Assembly: GCA_023391695.1 (NCBI GenBank)
Contig: JAEWAK010000011.1
Location: forward strand, 1 to 64,000
Source of the DNA: Bacillota bacterium
GTDB taxonomy: Bacteria; Bacillota; Clostridia; Lachnospirales; Lachnospiraceae
Direction: 5' to 3'
DNA length: 64,000 nt
The notes below the pieces were generated by a model that was not told the DNA's origin, did no database searches, and saw only the letters and a list, made by a program, of their open reading frames with translations. The position numbers were made by a program, and so were the translations under genes. Shown piece after piece: positions 16,187 through 25,023 of this stretch (positions within the stretch are counted from its first letter, which is position 1; every line of letters begins with the position of its first letter).

Positions 16187-16930
16187 ATGTTAAGAGGGAG
16201 AACAGCAATTATAACCGGAGCCAGCAAGGGAATTGGCAGGCAGATTGCCCTGGAATTGTCAAAGCAGGGAGCGGATGTGATTATTAACGGAAACAATCAG
16301 GAATCACTGGAGAAGCTAAAAGACGAGATCGAACCCCAGGGAACCAGGTGCAAAATTGTACCGGGAGATATCTCCCTCTTTGAAACGTCTGTAAAATTAG
16401 CAGGAACCTGTATGGATATGTATGGGAAAATTGATATCCTGGTTAATAATGCCGGTATTAACAGCCGTATCCCATTTCTGGAATTATCTATAAAAGATTG
16501 GAGCCGTATGCTGGAGGTTAATTTAAACGGGACTTTCTATGCCTGTAAATGTGTACTGCCCTATATGATTAAACAAAAAAGCGGCAGTATTATTAACATA
16601 TCTTCGACGGCAGGTAAGACTGCCCATGCCAATGCTTCCGTCTGCTATGGAGCCTCCAAGGCAGCGGTGAATTCCCTGACACAGAAATTAGCCTATGATA
16701 TGGCCGGGTATAACATCAGGGTTAATGGAGTATGTCCCGGTCCGATCCTTACGGATATGTCGGAGCAGTGGACAAAGGAGTACTGCAGGGAGGTTGAAAA
16801 AAAGATACCGCTTAAGCATGCCGGCGAAGCAAAAAATGTAGCCGATACAGTGGTTTTCCTTGCGTCGGATATGGCAGCATTTATAACAGGGGAAACCATT
16901 AACGTAAATGGCGGCAGCTATATGAATTAA
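16187..16930 (+). CDS. SDR family oxidoreductase (FabG-like)
   Basis: 247-aa classical short-chain dehydrogenase. It shows the cofactor motif TGASKGIG (residues 9-16), NNAG, the catalytic Ser in ISSTAG and the catalytic YxxxK in YGASK, plus the C-terminal GETINVNGG. It is the last gene of the acid-sugar operon, followed by a strong terminator. It is likely an NAD(P)-dependent hydroxyacid or sugar-alcohol dehydrogenase; the resemblance to 3-oxoacyl-ACP reductase is at family level only. Confidence 0.88.
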   Translation: MLRGRTAIITGASKGIGRQIALELSKQGADVIINGNNQESLEKLKDEIEPQGTRCKIVPGDISLFETSVKLAGTCMDMYGKIDILVNNAGINSRIPFLELSIKDWSRMLEVNLNGTFYACKCVLPYMIKQKSGSIINISSTAGKTAHANASVCYGASKAAVNSLTQKLAYDMAGYNIRVNGVCPGPILTDMSEQWTKEYCREVEKKIPLKHAGEAKNVADTVVFLASDMAAFITGETINVNGGSYMN

Positions 16931-16993
16931 ATATGGTTACTGATAAGCCTTACGGTTTCTTAGTAACATTTTACGCACAGCATGCAGTTCGAT

Positions 16994-17040
16994 AAGAAAA
17001 GACAGAACCGGTAGTTTAAACCAAGATTCTGTCTTTTCTT
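16994..17040. terminator. Strong bidirectional terminator
   Basis: AAGAAAAGACAGAA pairs with TTCTGTCTTTTCTT (14 bp) between the convergent SDR gene and motB. The A-rich and T-rich arms allow use on both strands. Confidence 0.85.
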
Positions 17041-17054
17041 ATCCTGACTGTTTT

Positions 17055-17834
17055 CTATTCGCCCGCTGCTTCAATAAAGAAGTCCACCCGCCTGTTTTTT
17101 GCTCTTCCTGTTTTGGTATCGTTATCAGCAACAGGATAGAATTCACTGTAGCCGACGGCAGAAAATTTCTCCGGCTCAAATTCAGATATCTCCAAAAGCC
17201 GTCTCAGAACATTAACAGCCCGGCTGGTAGATAGTTCCCAGTTACTGTCATACTTGCTGGTGTTGATTGGATGGTCATCGGTATGTCCCTCTATCCGTAT
17301 TATTTTAATTGAGTCGTCATACACGGTCAGTATATCTGAAATCCGGTTAAGCAACGGTTCCGCAGTGGGATTGATATCAGCTTTGCCTGACTCGAAAAAA
17401 ACGGAAGCCGCCACACGTAACAGAATCTCTTTATTACCTTTCTTCGTTACGCTCAGCTGATCAGAAAGTCCGGCCTCATCAATATAAGCTTTTATGTACT
17501 CGTAGAGGTTATTAAAGCTTTCCTCGTCATGCAGCGTGCTTTCCTGGTCAGACAGTATGCTTTCCTGATCAGGCAGGACGCCCTCCTGCCCTGGCAATAC
17601 ACTGCTATGGTCGGGCAATATAGTTGATTCGGCAGCAACGGCTATTACATTCTGCCCGCTCGCAGACTTGGACTTGGATGCTTCGGCCGCTTGACTCATC
17701 ATGGCGAATGAAAACAGAATTACGAATATCGCAAGCAAGTCTGTCATCAGGTCGCTGTAACTATCCTGCCAGTTTGCTTCGTCCCCATCTTCATCTTCAT
17801 CGCCTAATCTTCCAAATTTACCTCTGCTGTTCAT
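17055..17834 (-). CDS. motB: Flagellar motor stator protein MotB
   Basis: 259-aa stator subunit that anchors MotA to peptidoglycan and carries the proton- or sodium-conducting Asp. After a short cytoplasmic tail, D28 in YSDLMTDLL sits at the start of the single membrane helix (~29-46). Residues 71-107 hold about five tandem LxDQES-like heptads before the OmpA-type peptidoglycan domain (~135-255), which shows EGHTDD and NRRVDFFI. Its ATG overlaps the motA stop by 4 bp. The heptad stretch lengthens the plug/linker region and is unusual. Confidence 0.9.
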   Translation of the reverse strand: MNSRGKFGRLGDEDEDGDEANWQDSYSDLMTDLLAIFVILFSFAMMSQAAEASKSKSASGQNVIAVAAESTILPDHSSVLPGQEGVLPDQESILSDQESTLHDEESFNNLYEYIKAYIDEAGLSDQLSVTKKGNKEILLRVAASVFFESGKADINPTAEPLLNRISDILTVYDDSIKIIRIEGHTDDHPINTSKYDSNWELSTSRAVNVLRRLLEISEFEPEKFSAVGYSEFYPVADNDTKTGRAKNRRVDFFIEAAGE

Positions 17835-18652
17835 AGTTGATTAGCCATCTCCTTCGCTTTAAATGTATCGCCCTGCTCCTGTTCCTCTGCTGCATCCAGG
17901 TCTAAATTTGCATAGGCCGATAATTCTTCTTTTATCAGTTTTGGATTCTTTCCCTGCTGTATGGAAGCAAGTCCCTCAATCAACAATTCTCTTCTTGATT
18001 CTTCTTCTTTATTCATGATCTTCAGCCTTTTAGCCAGCGGAGAAAAGATTATATAAGCTATGAAAGCCCCGTAAAAAGAGGATACCAGCTCAAGTGCCAT
18101 CATAGGTCCCAGAGCAGTCGGATCTTCTAAGTTATTTAACATGGGTATAAGACCTACATAGGTTCCAAGGAGACCTAAGGCCGGTGCTGTAGCTGCTAAC
18201 ATATCTAACATGGAAGCACCTTTCTGGTGTCTTTGTTTCATGAAGTAGGTTGAACCCTCCAATAAATTTCTGAGCTGCTCCTCGTCTGCGCCATCCACGA
18301 TAAGACGCATTCCTCTCCTGATGAATTCGTCCTCGGTATACTGATCTATATAATCTTCAAGAGCCAGTATGCCCTCTTTTCTTGATATTTCAGCGAACTT
18401 TACTAAAGTGACGATATCTTCTTTTAAATCAAATTCATCTCTTTTAAAAGCCCTTTTTACAACTGAACCGAAAGTTTTTAGCCTTTGGGGAGGAAAAGCT
18501 ATTATAAAAGATCCAAGTGTACCGCCAAATATGATAAATGCCGAGGGTAAATTCCAGAATAAAACCGGTTCTCCAGTTACTATGATTGAACCAACTACAA
18601 AGGATACACCTATTAGCAGTCCGATCCATGTTGTGCTTTTTAATTTTGACAA
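17831..18652 (-). CDS. motA: Flagellar motor stator protein MotA
   Basis: 273-aa four-helix stator subunit that converts ion flow into torque on FliG. It has the family order of two N-terminal helices, a charged cytoplasmic domain, and two C-terminal helices with an LGLLGTYVGLIPML segment near the ion channel. It starts at TTG 18652 with AGGAGG 8 nt upstream. A sigma-28-like promoter lies upstream. No other flagellar gene is in the window, so this is a stand-alone stator operon. Confidence 0.9.
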   Translation of the reverse strand: MSKLKSTTWIGLLIGVSFVVGSIIVTGEPVLFWNLPSAFIIFGGTLGSFIIAFPPQRLKTFGSVVKRAFKRDEFDLKEDIVTLVKFAEISRKEGILALEDYIDQYTEDEFIRRGMRLIVDGADEEQLRNLLEGSTYFMKQRHQKGASMLDMLAATAPALGLLGTYVGLIPMLNNLEDPTALGPMMALELVSSFYGAFIAYIIFSPLAKRLKIMNKEEESRRELLIEGLASIQQGKNPKLIKEELSAYANLDLDAAEEQEQGDTFKAKEMANQL

Positions 18653-18697
18653 TGTGAAAACCTCCTATTTAGTCGCAGCTTTTGTACTCATGACAGT

Positions 18698-18724
18698 CCT
18701 TTGGCAATACAAAAGAACACTTTA
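18698..18724 (-). promoter_or_regulatory. Sigma-28-type promoter for motAB
   Basis: On the minus strand TAAA (18724-18721) is followed after exactly 15 nt by GCCAAAGG (18705-18698), close to the flagellar consensus TAAA-N15-GCCGATAA. It lies about 45 nt before the motA start. Confidence 0.6.
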
Positions 18725-18919
18725 CCGTCATTTCCACTATTACATAATTTTACATATGAAAAAACCAAAAATTTGACTTTGGACTTTTGCATATAATACA
18801 GGATGTATATCGGCTGTTTTGGTAATTGGGTTAACACTTTTTTTTCAAAATAATTAATTTTTATTGGTAAATAGGACAGAAATACTATTACAAACTTCGG
18901 AATCCCGGTTTTATACTAT

Positions 18920-19891
18920 TTAATTCCACCGGGAATGTTCATAGACCTTAGGATTGGCTACGTGGGGCCATTGTTTTCCCCGGAGGATGGCAGCACATCC
19001 TTCGGCACACATTACGGCCATATTGACAACGGCTTCCCTTGTTTGGGCGGCACTGTGGGGAGAGAGGATAAGATTTTTGGCCGTAAAGAAGATATGGTCT
19101 TCTTTCGGCGGTTCTTTCACGAATACATCCGTTGCGGCACCTGCTATGATATCCTGGTTCAAAGCTTCGACCAGGTCTTCTTCCCGGATGATTCCGCCGC
19201 GGGCACAGTTGATGATAACAGAAGAGGGTTTCATCAGTTTTAAATGTTCCAGACGGATCATGCCTGCAGTTTCAGGGGTCAGGGGTGTGTGGACGGTAAC
19301 GGCATCGGAGGTAAACAGCACCTCTTCCATGGAGCGGCAGCAGCGGATTCCCATTTTTGCCATGTCTTCTTCTGTATATGCAGGGTCATAGGCACATACG
19401 TTCATACCGATTGACCGGGCAAGCTTCGCTACACGCTTGCCAATGTCACCGGTTCCCAGGATTCCAAGAGTCCTGTTATGAAGCTCAAAAGCCTTTCCGG
19501 AACTGCGGATTGCGAAATTGCCTTTCACGGTTTCATTATGAGCTTCTACCAGGTTGTTGGCCAGGGCAAAAAGCATGGCAATGGTATGTTCGGCTACCGC
19601 ATCCGCATTCGCGCCTGGAGTAATGACCACAGGGATTCCCCGCTCTGTTGCCGCTTCAATATCCACACTGTCGTAGCCCACACCGGTTCGTCCGATTACT
19701 TCCAGGTTTTTTGCCCCCTCGATTTCTTCCCGGTTTAAATGGGCAATACGGACAATCATGCAATTGGCTTTCTGTACTTCCTCCATATATTCGCTGGGAT
19801 TGGGATTATCCGCTACATAGATACTGCCTTCTTTTTCCATTATTTCGTATCCCTCTTTGCACAGAGGCTGTGTCATAACTATATGTTTCAT
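18920..19891 (-). CDS. D-2-hydroxyacid dehydrogenase family protein
   Basis: 323-aa NAD-dependent dehydrogenase of the phosphoglycerate dehydrogenase family. The nucleotide motif GILGTGDIG lies near residue 144. The catalytic triad is visible as Arg in NCARGG, Glu in VKEPP and His in SPHSAAQ. It lacks the ACT regulatory tail of SerA, so it probably acts on a small 2-hydroxy/2-keto acid. It follows a LarA-like racemase gene on the same strand; together they could racemise and oxidise a hydroxyacid. AAAGGG precedes the ATG, and a pseudoknot-like element lies upstream. Confidence 0.85.
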   Translation of the reverse strand: MKHIVMTQPLCKEGYEIMEKEGSIYVADNPNPSEYMEEVQKANCMIVRIAHLNREEIEGAKNLEVIGRTGVGYDSVDIEAATERGIPVVITPGANADAVAEHTIAMLFALANNLVEAHNETVKGNFAIRSSGKAFELHNRTLGILGTGDIGKRVAKLARSIGMNVCAYDPAYTEEDMAKMGIRCCRSMEEVLFTSDAVTVHTPLTPETAGMIRLEHLKLMKPSSVIINCARGGIIREEDLVEALNQDIIAGAATDVFVKEPPKEDHIFFTAKNLILSPHSAAQTREAVVNMAVMCAEGCAAILRGKQWPHVANPKVYEHSRWN

Positions 19892-19906
19892 TACTAAACC
19901 CTTTGT

Positions 19907-19934
19907 ATATCACATCGGCCTGCCCATGTGATAT
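19907..19934 (-). other. Hairpin abutting pseudoknot copy 2
   Basis: ATATCACAT and ATGTGATAT form a 9-bp stem directly after the element's GTGGCA block and just upstream of the hydroxyacid dehydrogenase ribosome site. It could serve as an expression platform. Confidence 0.5.
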
Positions 19935-20002
19935 TGCCACAAAAATCAAGTTGAAAGAATCAATATGTGGCTTTCCTTTCTTCCTTTTATTTTCCTTCAA
20001 CC
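19935..20002 (-). ncRNA. Pseudoknot-like repeat element, copy 2
   Basis: On the minus strand GGTTGAAGGAA pairs with TTCTTTCAAC (one G-U pair). The loop holds AAGAAAGGAAAGCCAC, and GCCAC can pair with GTGGC 9 nt after the stem. It sits between the LarA-like and hydroxyacid dehydrogenase genes. Stem changes relative to other copies keep pairing. Confidence 0.65.
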
Positions 20003-20026
20003 TTTACTTCTGTCCTGATTCGTATC

Positions 20027-21340
20027 CTATTGATTCCATAAGCTAAGGCTGCCTTCTTTATCAAAAGCAAGCGGTTTACAGCTGCTATCTGCGGTAAGGC
20101 CCGGAATGTCCTTTATCTTATCCAGATAAGCCCTGGAAAGATAGATTTCATCCAGGGAAAGAGTATTCCGGATGAGTACGATCCTTGGATTTTTATTATC
20201 AATTTCGTTACAGGTTTTAATGGCTGCCCGGATAGCCATTTCATCATTTTTCAGGACCATAGCCAGTTTAACAGGTAAAAAGACTGTTGATGTCAGGGCA
20301 TTGGGATAAGTCTCCATAAAATTCATTTTATTAAAAAAGCGCAGGGTAGTAGTATCTGCCTGTCCGATACCCAGACCGTTGCCGTGGGATTCCTTGGAAA
20401 GGTCAAGCACAACGGTTCTTTGCTTTTGGATACCCCCTGAGCCGTAAGGAGTCGACCAGGTTCCGGTGATGTTAGGGTCCATGCCGCTGCCGGAGAAATT
20501 CTTTCCGATTTCCTTTACAATTAGTACATCTGTCTCGTCTACCAGTATTCCGGGCATCAGTGAAAAGGCATATTTTAAAAGTTCCGGTTCCTGGAGTGGA
20601 ATCTCTTCATTTTTCATGACCGCGATCCGGTTGGTCTCATCAAAGGCATTTTCTATAGCTGCCACGGCAAAAAGAACATTGGTATGGGTTCGGACATAAT
20701 TGCCAAAGAGCGGGATTCTGGTCTTAAAGTATTTAAAGCCGTCATTATGCATATTGTCAGCGCCCTTTTGTTTGCCAAGACCGATGCACAGCATTTTGGT
20801 TATGCCCGATTCATAAGGGCCTCTGAAAGCACTGTGGGGTTTAATGCGGTTTACGGCTACGATTCCGTCAGCCCGGGCAGCATGCTTATCAATGTGGACA
20901 GGCAGCACTTTTCCTTTATCTACCACACTACCGATCTGAACGGTTTCCATGGATGAGACAATGGGGCATCCGCAGAATTCTTCCGTAATTCCATAACCTG
21001 AAAGAATTGCTTTTTGGCCTTCTGCCGTGGCTCCGCCGTGACTTCCCATGGCGGGAATGATGAAGGGCTTCGCTCCTGCTGCTTTGAGAAAACGGACCGT
21101 TTCACGAAGGATAATGTTCATATTGGCGATACCCCGGCTGCTGCCGGTTACCGCTATGGACATACCCGGTTTAATGAGAGCTTCCAGATGTCTGGAATTC
21201 AGCTGCTTTCTGGTTTCTTCCGCCACATCTTCTATATGTTCGCGGGAAAAGGTCTGACGGACCCGGAACATATCCGGTATGGCGGTATCTTTTAATAATC
21301 CCTCAATTACACTATAATCTTTGAAAAGTATTTGTTCCAT
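20027..21340 (-). CDS. LarA-like (DUF2088) racemase-family protein
   Basis: 437-aa protein with the lactate racemase N-terminal domain. LarA uses a nickel-pincer cofactor to racemise 2-hydroxyacids. Conserved-looking segments are TGSSRGIANMNIILRE, PAMGSHGGATAEGQ and NRIKPHSAFRG. The pincer-making genes larB, larC and larE are not in this window. The neighbouring 2-hydroxyacid dehydrogenase supports a hydroxyacid substrate, probably not plain lactate because this subgroup is divergent. Its AGGAGGG ribosome site is buried in a long hairpin. Confidence 0.75.
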   Translation of the reverse strand: MEQILFKDYSVIEGLLKDTAIPDMFRVRQTFSREHIEDVAEETRKQLNSRHLEALIKPGMSIAVTGSSRGIANMNIILRETVRFLKAAGAKPFIIPAMGSHGGATAEGQKAILSGYGITEEFCGCPIVSSMETVQIGSVVDKGKVLPVHIDKHAARADGIVAVNRIKPHSAFRGPYESGITKMLCIGLGKQKGADNMHNDGFKYFKTRIPLFGNYVRTHTNVLFAVAAIENAFDETNRIAVMKNEEIPLQEPELLKYAFSLMPGILVDETDVLIVKEIGKNFSGSGMDPNITGTWSTPYGSGGIQKQRTVVLDLSKESHGNGLGIGQADTTTLRFFNKMNFMETYPNALTSTVFLPVKLAMVLKNDEMAIRAAIKTCNEIDNKNPRIVLIRNTLSLDEIYLSRAYLDKIKDIPGLTADSSCKPLAFDKEGSLSLWNQ

Positions 21341-21346
21341 ATTAAT

Positions 21347-21384
21347 ATCCCTCCTGGTAATATAAATATATTACCAGGAGGGAT
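21347..21384 (-). promoter_or_regulatory. 17-bp hairpin sequestering a ribosome site
   Basis: ATCCCTCCTGGTAA (21347-21360) is the exact complement of TTACCAGGAGGGAT (21371-21384), and three more pairs close an AAAT loop. On the minus strand the 3' arm contains the AGGAGGG ribosome site of the LarA-like gene, 8 nt before its ATG. Translation should be blocked unless the stem opens. The palindrome could also be a protein operator. Confidence 0.65.
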
Positions 21385-21417
21385 AAATGTCTTTAACCGG
21401 ATATTAGCCATATTTAC

Positions 21418-22314
21418 CTAATTCTTGGGTAGATGCGCCAGGGGAATCTCAAACTGGGAGTCGATGGCATAAGGGCTGTTTTTTGATACATTTATACCGA
21501 TATCGGAATTAGCACGGTTATAATATTGTATCGGTGAGATGCCGACGGCGTTTTTAAACATACGGCTGAAGGTGTGAAGCTGTATACCAAGGAGACCGGC
21601 AATCTGGGTTATGGAATAATCCGTGGTTAACAGCAGGTCTTTGGCTCTGTCGATTCTGCGGGAGTTAATATAATTACAGGGAGAGAGGCCATAAGTACTT
21701 TTAAAGACCGTAGAAAAATAGGAAACATTATATCCGCATAAGGAGGCCAGCACAGAAACAGAGAGTGTGTCCGCCAGATGGGCATCTATAAACTGAAGTG
21801 CGGGCTGCAGCCGGCATGATGGGACAGTATTATCGTCAGTGGCGGCAATGGCAGGCAGTATGTCATAACTTATTTGACCGATTTTTTGATTTTTTCTGAG
21901 AATGCGGTAGACAAGGTTTGCCATCTGGGAATTTATGATTTCTTCCGCAAAAGAATCTCCCTGTATTGCCTCATGGAATATATCTTTTAATATACTTTCT
22001 TCAAACCGGTTTAGCATGGTAACTGCCGGTATTGTATCCAGCAGGCAGGACAGGTCCTCTGAACAGGAGAATTTAACATCAAAGCTTTGGAAATTATCGA
22101 TACCGTAGATCGCATGGAGTGTGCCGGGGCACAGGCGAAGGAACATTCCCTTACTAACCGTAATGGAAATATCTTCAAGCTGGACCATGGCTTCTCCGCC
22201 AAGTCCATAAATACAGTGGAAGTATTTGTGGCTGTGCGGAGGAATGTACTCATCCCTGTCTTTCTTCTGTTTTACGATACGGTGAAGTTTAAGCATTTCC
22301 TTTAAGACCTCCAT
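21418..22314 (-). CDS. AraC family transcriptional regulator
   Basis: 298-aa regulator with an N-terminal cupin sensor (PPHSHKYFHCIYGLGGEA, residues ~25-42) and a C-terminal pair of AraC helix-turn-helix motifs (~residues 180-275, ending near SRMFKNAVGISPIQYYN). It is directly upstream of, and co-directional with, the LarA-like and hydroxyacid dehydrogenase genes, which it probably controls. The start is either 22314 or the Met seven codons in, which has GGAGG 11 nt upstream. Confidence 0.88.
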   Translation of the reverse strand: MEVLKEMLKLHRIVKQKKDRDEYIPPHSHKYFHCIYGLGGEAMVQLEDISITVSKGMFLRLCPGTLHAIYGIDNFQSFDVKFSCSEDLSCLLDTIPAVTMLNRFEESILKDIFHEAIQGDSFAEEIINSQMANLVYRILRKNQKIGQISYDILPAIAATDDNTVPSCRLQPALQFIDAHLADTLSVSVLASLCGYNVSYFSTVFKSTYGLSPCNYINSRRIDRAKDLLLTTDYSITQIAGLLGIQLHTFSRMFKNAVGISPIQYYNRANSDIGINVSKNSPYAIDSQFEIPLAHLPKN

Positions 22315-22513
22315 AAAATCATGCTTTATTTAAAGTATAACAAAGCATGCAATGCTTGTAAAGGCCAGATGTCTGGGTGAAGGACGTTTGCGCTGGCCTG
22401 TAACAAAGTTTTGGTGAATTTAAAATATAAGAATATATTCTGATTTGCAGGGATTGAATTAAAATCAAAGGAGATTATATAATTAAACCGGAGGTGCCTT
22501 TGTAAGTAAATTG

Positions 22514-22549
22514 TAAATGTACATTTAAGTGAACCGTGACATTCGTCAC
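22514..22549 (+). promoter_or_regulatory. Two palindromes upstream of ABC exporter operon
   Basis: TAAATGTACATTTA (22514-22527) is a perfect 14-bp palindrome, and GTGACATTCGTCAC (22536-22549) has perfect 5-bp arms. Both lie just before the -35 region. They are plausible operators, perhaps for the NarL-type regulator encoded at the end of the operon. Confidence 0.45.
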
Positions 22550-22560
22550 TATTTTATGTA

Positions 22561-22588
22561 TTGACCATCTTTTATAATTAGGTATATA
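22561..22588 (+). promoter_or_regulatory. Promoter of ABC exporter/two-component operon
   Basis: TTGACC (22561-22566) and TATATA (22583-22588) are spaced by 16 bp, 22 nt before the ATG of the first gene. Confidence 0.5.
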
Positions 22589-22610
22589 AAAATTATTGGA
22601 GGTGCATATA

Positions 22611-23555
22611 ATGATTGCATGTTTACAGGATGCAGTAAAACGTTATGGTAATATACAGGCGCTGGATCATGTAAGTTTTGATATTCATAAAGGGGAGATC
22701 CTGGGATTGCTGGGACCGAACGGTGCGGGAAAAACCACGGTTATTCATGCATTGGCCGGTCTTATCGGGATCGATTCCGGTGAAATCACATTACTGGGAG
22801 AAAGACAGTCTGTGAATAATATAAAACTAAAGAAAAATATTGGATTGGTAACTCAGGAAATAACCGTGTTTGAGGAACTTACGGCGGAGGAAAACCTGCG
22901 GTTTTTCGGCGGTTTGTACGGAGTCAAAGGCGAAGCATTGAAAAAGAGGGTTAAGGAAACACTGGACTTCGTAGGCCTTACCGAATATGCCGGGAAAGTT
23001 CCAAACACATTCTCCGGCGGCATGCAGCGCAGGCTTAATATTGCCTGTGCGCTGGTTCATGAACCCGGCTTTCTCATTCTGGATGAGCCAACGGTAGGTA
23101 TCGATCCCCAGTCCCGCAGTTATATTTTGGAGTCTGTCAAACAGCTTACGAAACAGGGGACCACGGTACTGTATACTTCCCACTATATGGAGGAAGTGCA
23201 GGCAATCGCTTCCCGTATTGTGATAATGGATCAGGGGCGGGTGATCGTGTCAGGAACCCTTGAGGAACTGATCAGCCGTATCCAGCATGAAGAGACCATA
23301 CGAATTACCGTAACCGTTCCTTCGGAAACGCTTGCCGATAACTTCCGGGCGATACAGGGAGTCAAGTCGGTGGTGCAGAGCGGAGCTGATTATATTATTC
23401 TCTCCGGGGCAGGTTCCGGTAATTTAAACCGGGTTCTGGCTGTTGCACAGCAGGGCGGCGGCGTTATCAACATTTCTGCCGAAAAGCCCACCCTGGAAGA
23501 TGTATTCCTTACCCTTACCGGTAAGAAACTTCGCGACGAGGAGGGGAATGCATGA
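22611..23555 (+). CDS. ABC transporter ATP-binding protein (drug/ABC-2 type)
   Basis: 314-aa ATPase of the CcmA/DrrA type. It has Walker A GPNGAGKTT (residues ~37-45), the signature FSGGMQRR, Walker B FLILDEPTVG and the switch His in YTSHYMEE. The C-terminal ~80 residues are the usual DrrA-type extension. It powers export through the two membrane proteins encoded next. ATG 22611 has GGAGG 8 nt upstream. The export substrate is unknown; lipid, peptide or antimicrobial are the usual options. Confidence 0.9.
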   Translation: MIACLQDAVKRYGNIQALDHVSFDIHKGEILGLLGPNGAGKTTVIHALAGLIGIDSGEITLLGERQSVNNIKLKKNIGLVTQEITVFEELTAEENLRFFGGLYGVKGEALKKRVKETLDFVGLTEYAGKVPNTFSGGMQRRLNIACALVHEPGFLILDEPTVGIDPQSRSYILESVKQLTKQGTTVLYTSHYMEEVQAIASRIVIMDQGRVIVSGTLEELISRIQHEETIRITVTVPSETLADNFRAIQGVKSVVQSGADYIILSGAGSGNLNRVLAVAQQGGGVINISAEKPTLEDVFLTLTGKKLRDEEGNA

Positions 23556-24313
23556 AAGGTACACAGTTTTCCTTAATTTTCGGCTACTATATGAAGCGAA
23601 TGATACGGGGATGGTTCGGCCTGTTTATCTTTGTCGTTTTACCGGTAGTGATAGCTTCCCTGATCAGTTTTATTTACTCTCAGAATATGGGAGAGGAAAT
23701 CTACGTTAACGGTTTTAATATGGTTTCCACCCGTATCAGTATCTATATGATGCTTTTGTTCCAGTTAAACGGCGGTATTTATCTGCTGGATTTTCTGAAT
23801 CATGATTTGGTTAAACCCATGAGGTGGCGTCTTAAGGTTTCACCCTGTCAGCCCCATGTATTTATGTATGCCGGGACTATTGCCTGCACGGTCTTTACTG
23901 CGGTACAGGGTTTGATGATTATCGCTGCTTCTGCCTTATTTCTGGATGCATACTGGGGAAATCTTTGGGTGGCGCTCCTGGCAGTCATTTTTATCTCTGT
24001 TATTTCCCAGATGTTTAATATCCTGCTGCTTATTCTTACCCGCAGTATAGGTTCGGCAGAGAGCCTGTCCTGGTTGATAACCTCGATTATGGCAATGTTT
24101 GGAGGAACTCTGTTTACATTACCGGATAATGCTTTCTTTCGATTCATGAAAGAATTTGGGACACCTTTTTCCCTTGCCCAAAGCGCTATATTGGGATCGG
24201 GCTTCCTCAAAAGCACCAAAACCGGCGTATGGTTTTATCTAACGGCGCTGCTTGCCATCGTAGTGCTGTTGTGCGCGGTGGCGGTTCCACTGGGAAGGAG
24301 GAAGCTGTTATGA
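23552..24313 (+). CDS. ABC-2 type permease, first subunit
   Basis: 253-aa membrane protein with about six helices and the ABC-2 layout (long loop after TM1, then TMs clustered in the C-terminal half). It overlaps the ATPase gene by 4 bp and the next permease by 4 bp, indicating translational coupling. It forms the transmembrane channel with the second permease. Confidence 0.82.
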   Translation: MKGTQFSLIFGYYMKRMIRGWFGLFIFVVLPVVIASLISFIYSQNMGEEIYVNGFNMVSTRISIYMMLLFQLNGGIYLLDFLNHDLVKPMRWRLKVSPCQPHVFMYAGTIACTVFTAVQGLMIIAASALFLDAYWGNLWVALLAVIFISVISQMFNILLLILTRSIGSAESLSWLITSIMAMFGGTLFTLPDNAFFRFMKEFGTPFSLAQSAILGSGFLKSTKTGVWFYLTALLAIVVLLCAVAVPLGRRKLL

Positions 24314-24996
24314 CGATCTTTCGGTTTGCATTAATGCGAAGCATGCGGAAAAGGCTTACTTTAATATCCCTTTGTGCAGTACCCTTTGCCATGGTTTTAT
24401 TTCCTCCTGTCTGGGTGTCGGAAAACGGATTCGGTTTTTCTTTCTACGGGCTGGTGATTCTCTACGCCGCATTTTTACTGGTACGTTCCATTATGACCGA
24501 CCGTATAAACAAAATCACCGTTCGGATTTTTGCCGCGCCGGTTACGAATTTTCAGTATCTTTTCCAGAACCTGCTGGGTTTTCTGCTGCTCCTCTCCATC
24601 CAGATCGTGGCAGTCCTAAGCCTGGGTGCCGTATTGTACGGATGGGAAGCCGCTGCAGTTTGCAAGCTTATGCTGGGGTATATCCTGTTTGCTATGAGTT
24701 CCATCGCATTTTCACTGGCGTGGAACTCCCTGTTCCGAAGCAAAGAGATGTCTGACGGGGTTTTTAGTGTTATAATATCTCTGATGGCTCTGCTCGGCGG
24801 GGTATTTATTCCGGTTTCCATACTGCCGGGTATTCTGCAGAAGATAGGTATGCTGTTTCCGACCTACTGGCTTTCCAGTGCCCTGTTATCAGTACGATAT
24901 GGATATAAGGGGCAGGGCTTCTGGCTGGCTGCCGTTATGCTTCTACTGTTTACGGTCATTTTTTTACTTTTTGGCAGTAAGCGCAGATTGGAGTAA
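24310..24996 (+). CDS. ABC-2 type permease, second subunit
   Basis: 228-aa membrane protein with six predicted helices, paralogous in layout to the gene before it. ATG 24310 overlaps the previous stop and has GGAGGAAG upstream. A longer in-frame extension to 24229 is rejected because it would run back through the previous gene. It probably forms a heterodimeric channel with the first permease. Confidence 0.82.
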   Translation: MTIFRFALMRSMRKRLTLISLCAVPFAMVLFPPVWVSENGFGFSFYGLVILYAAFLLVRSIMTDRINKITVRIFAAPVTNFQYLFQNLLGFLLLLSIQIVAVLSLGAVLYGWEAAAVCKLMLGYILFAMSSIAFSLAWNSLFRSKEMSDGVFSVIISLMALLGGVFIPVSILPGILQKIGMLFPTYWLSSALLSVRYGYKGQGFWLAAVMLLLFTVIFLLFGSKRRLE

Positions 24997-25023
24997 ATGA
25001 TTCGATAAAAGGCGGTGATTGAT

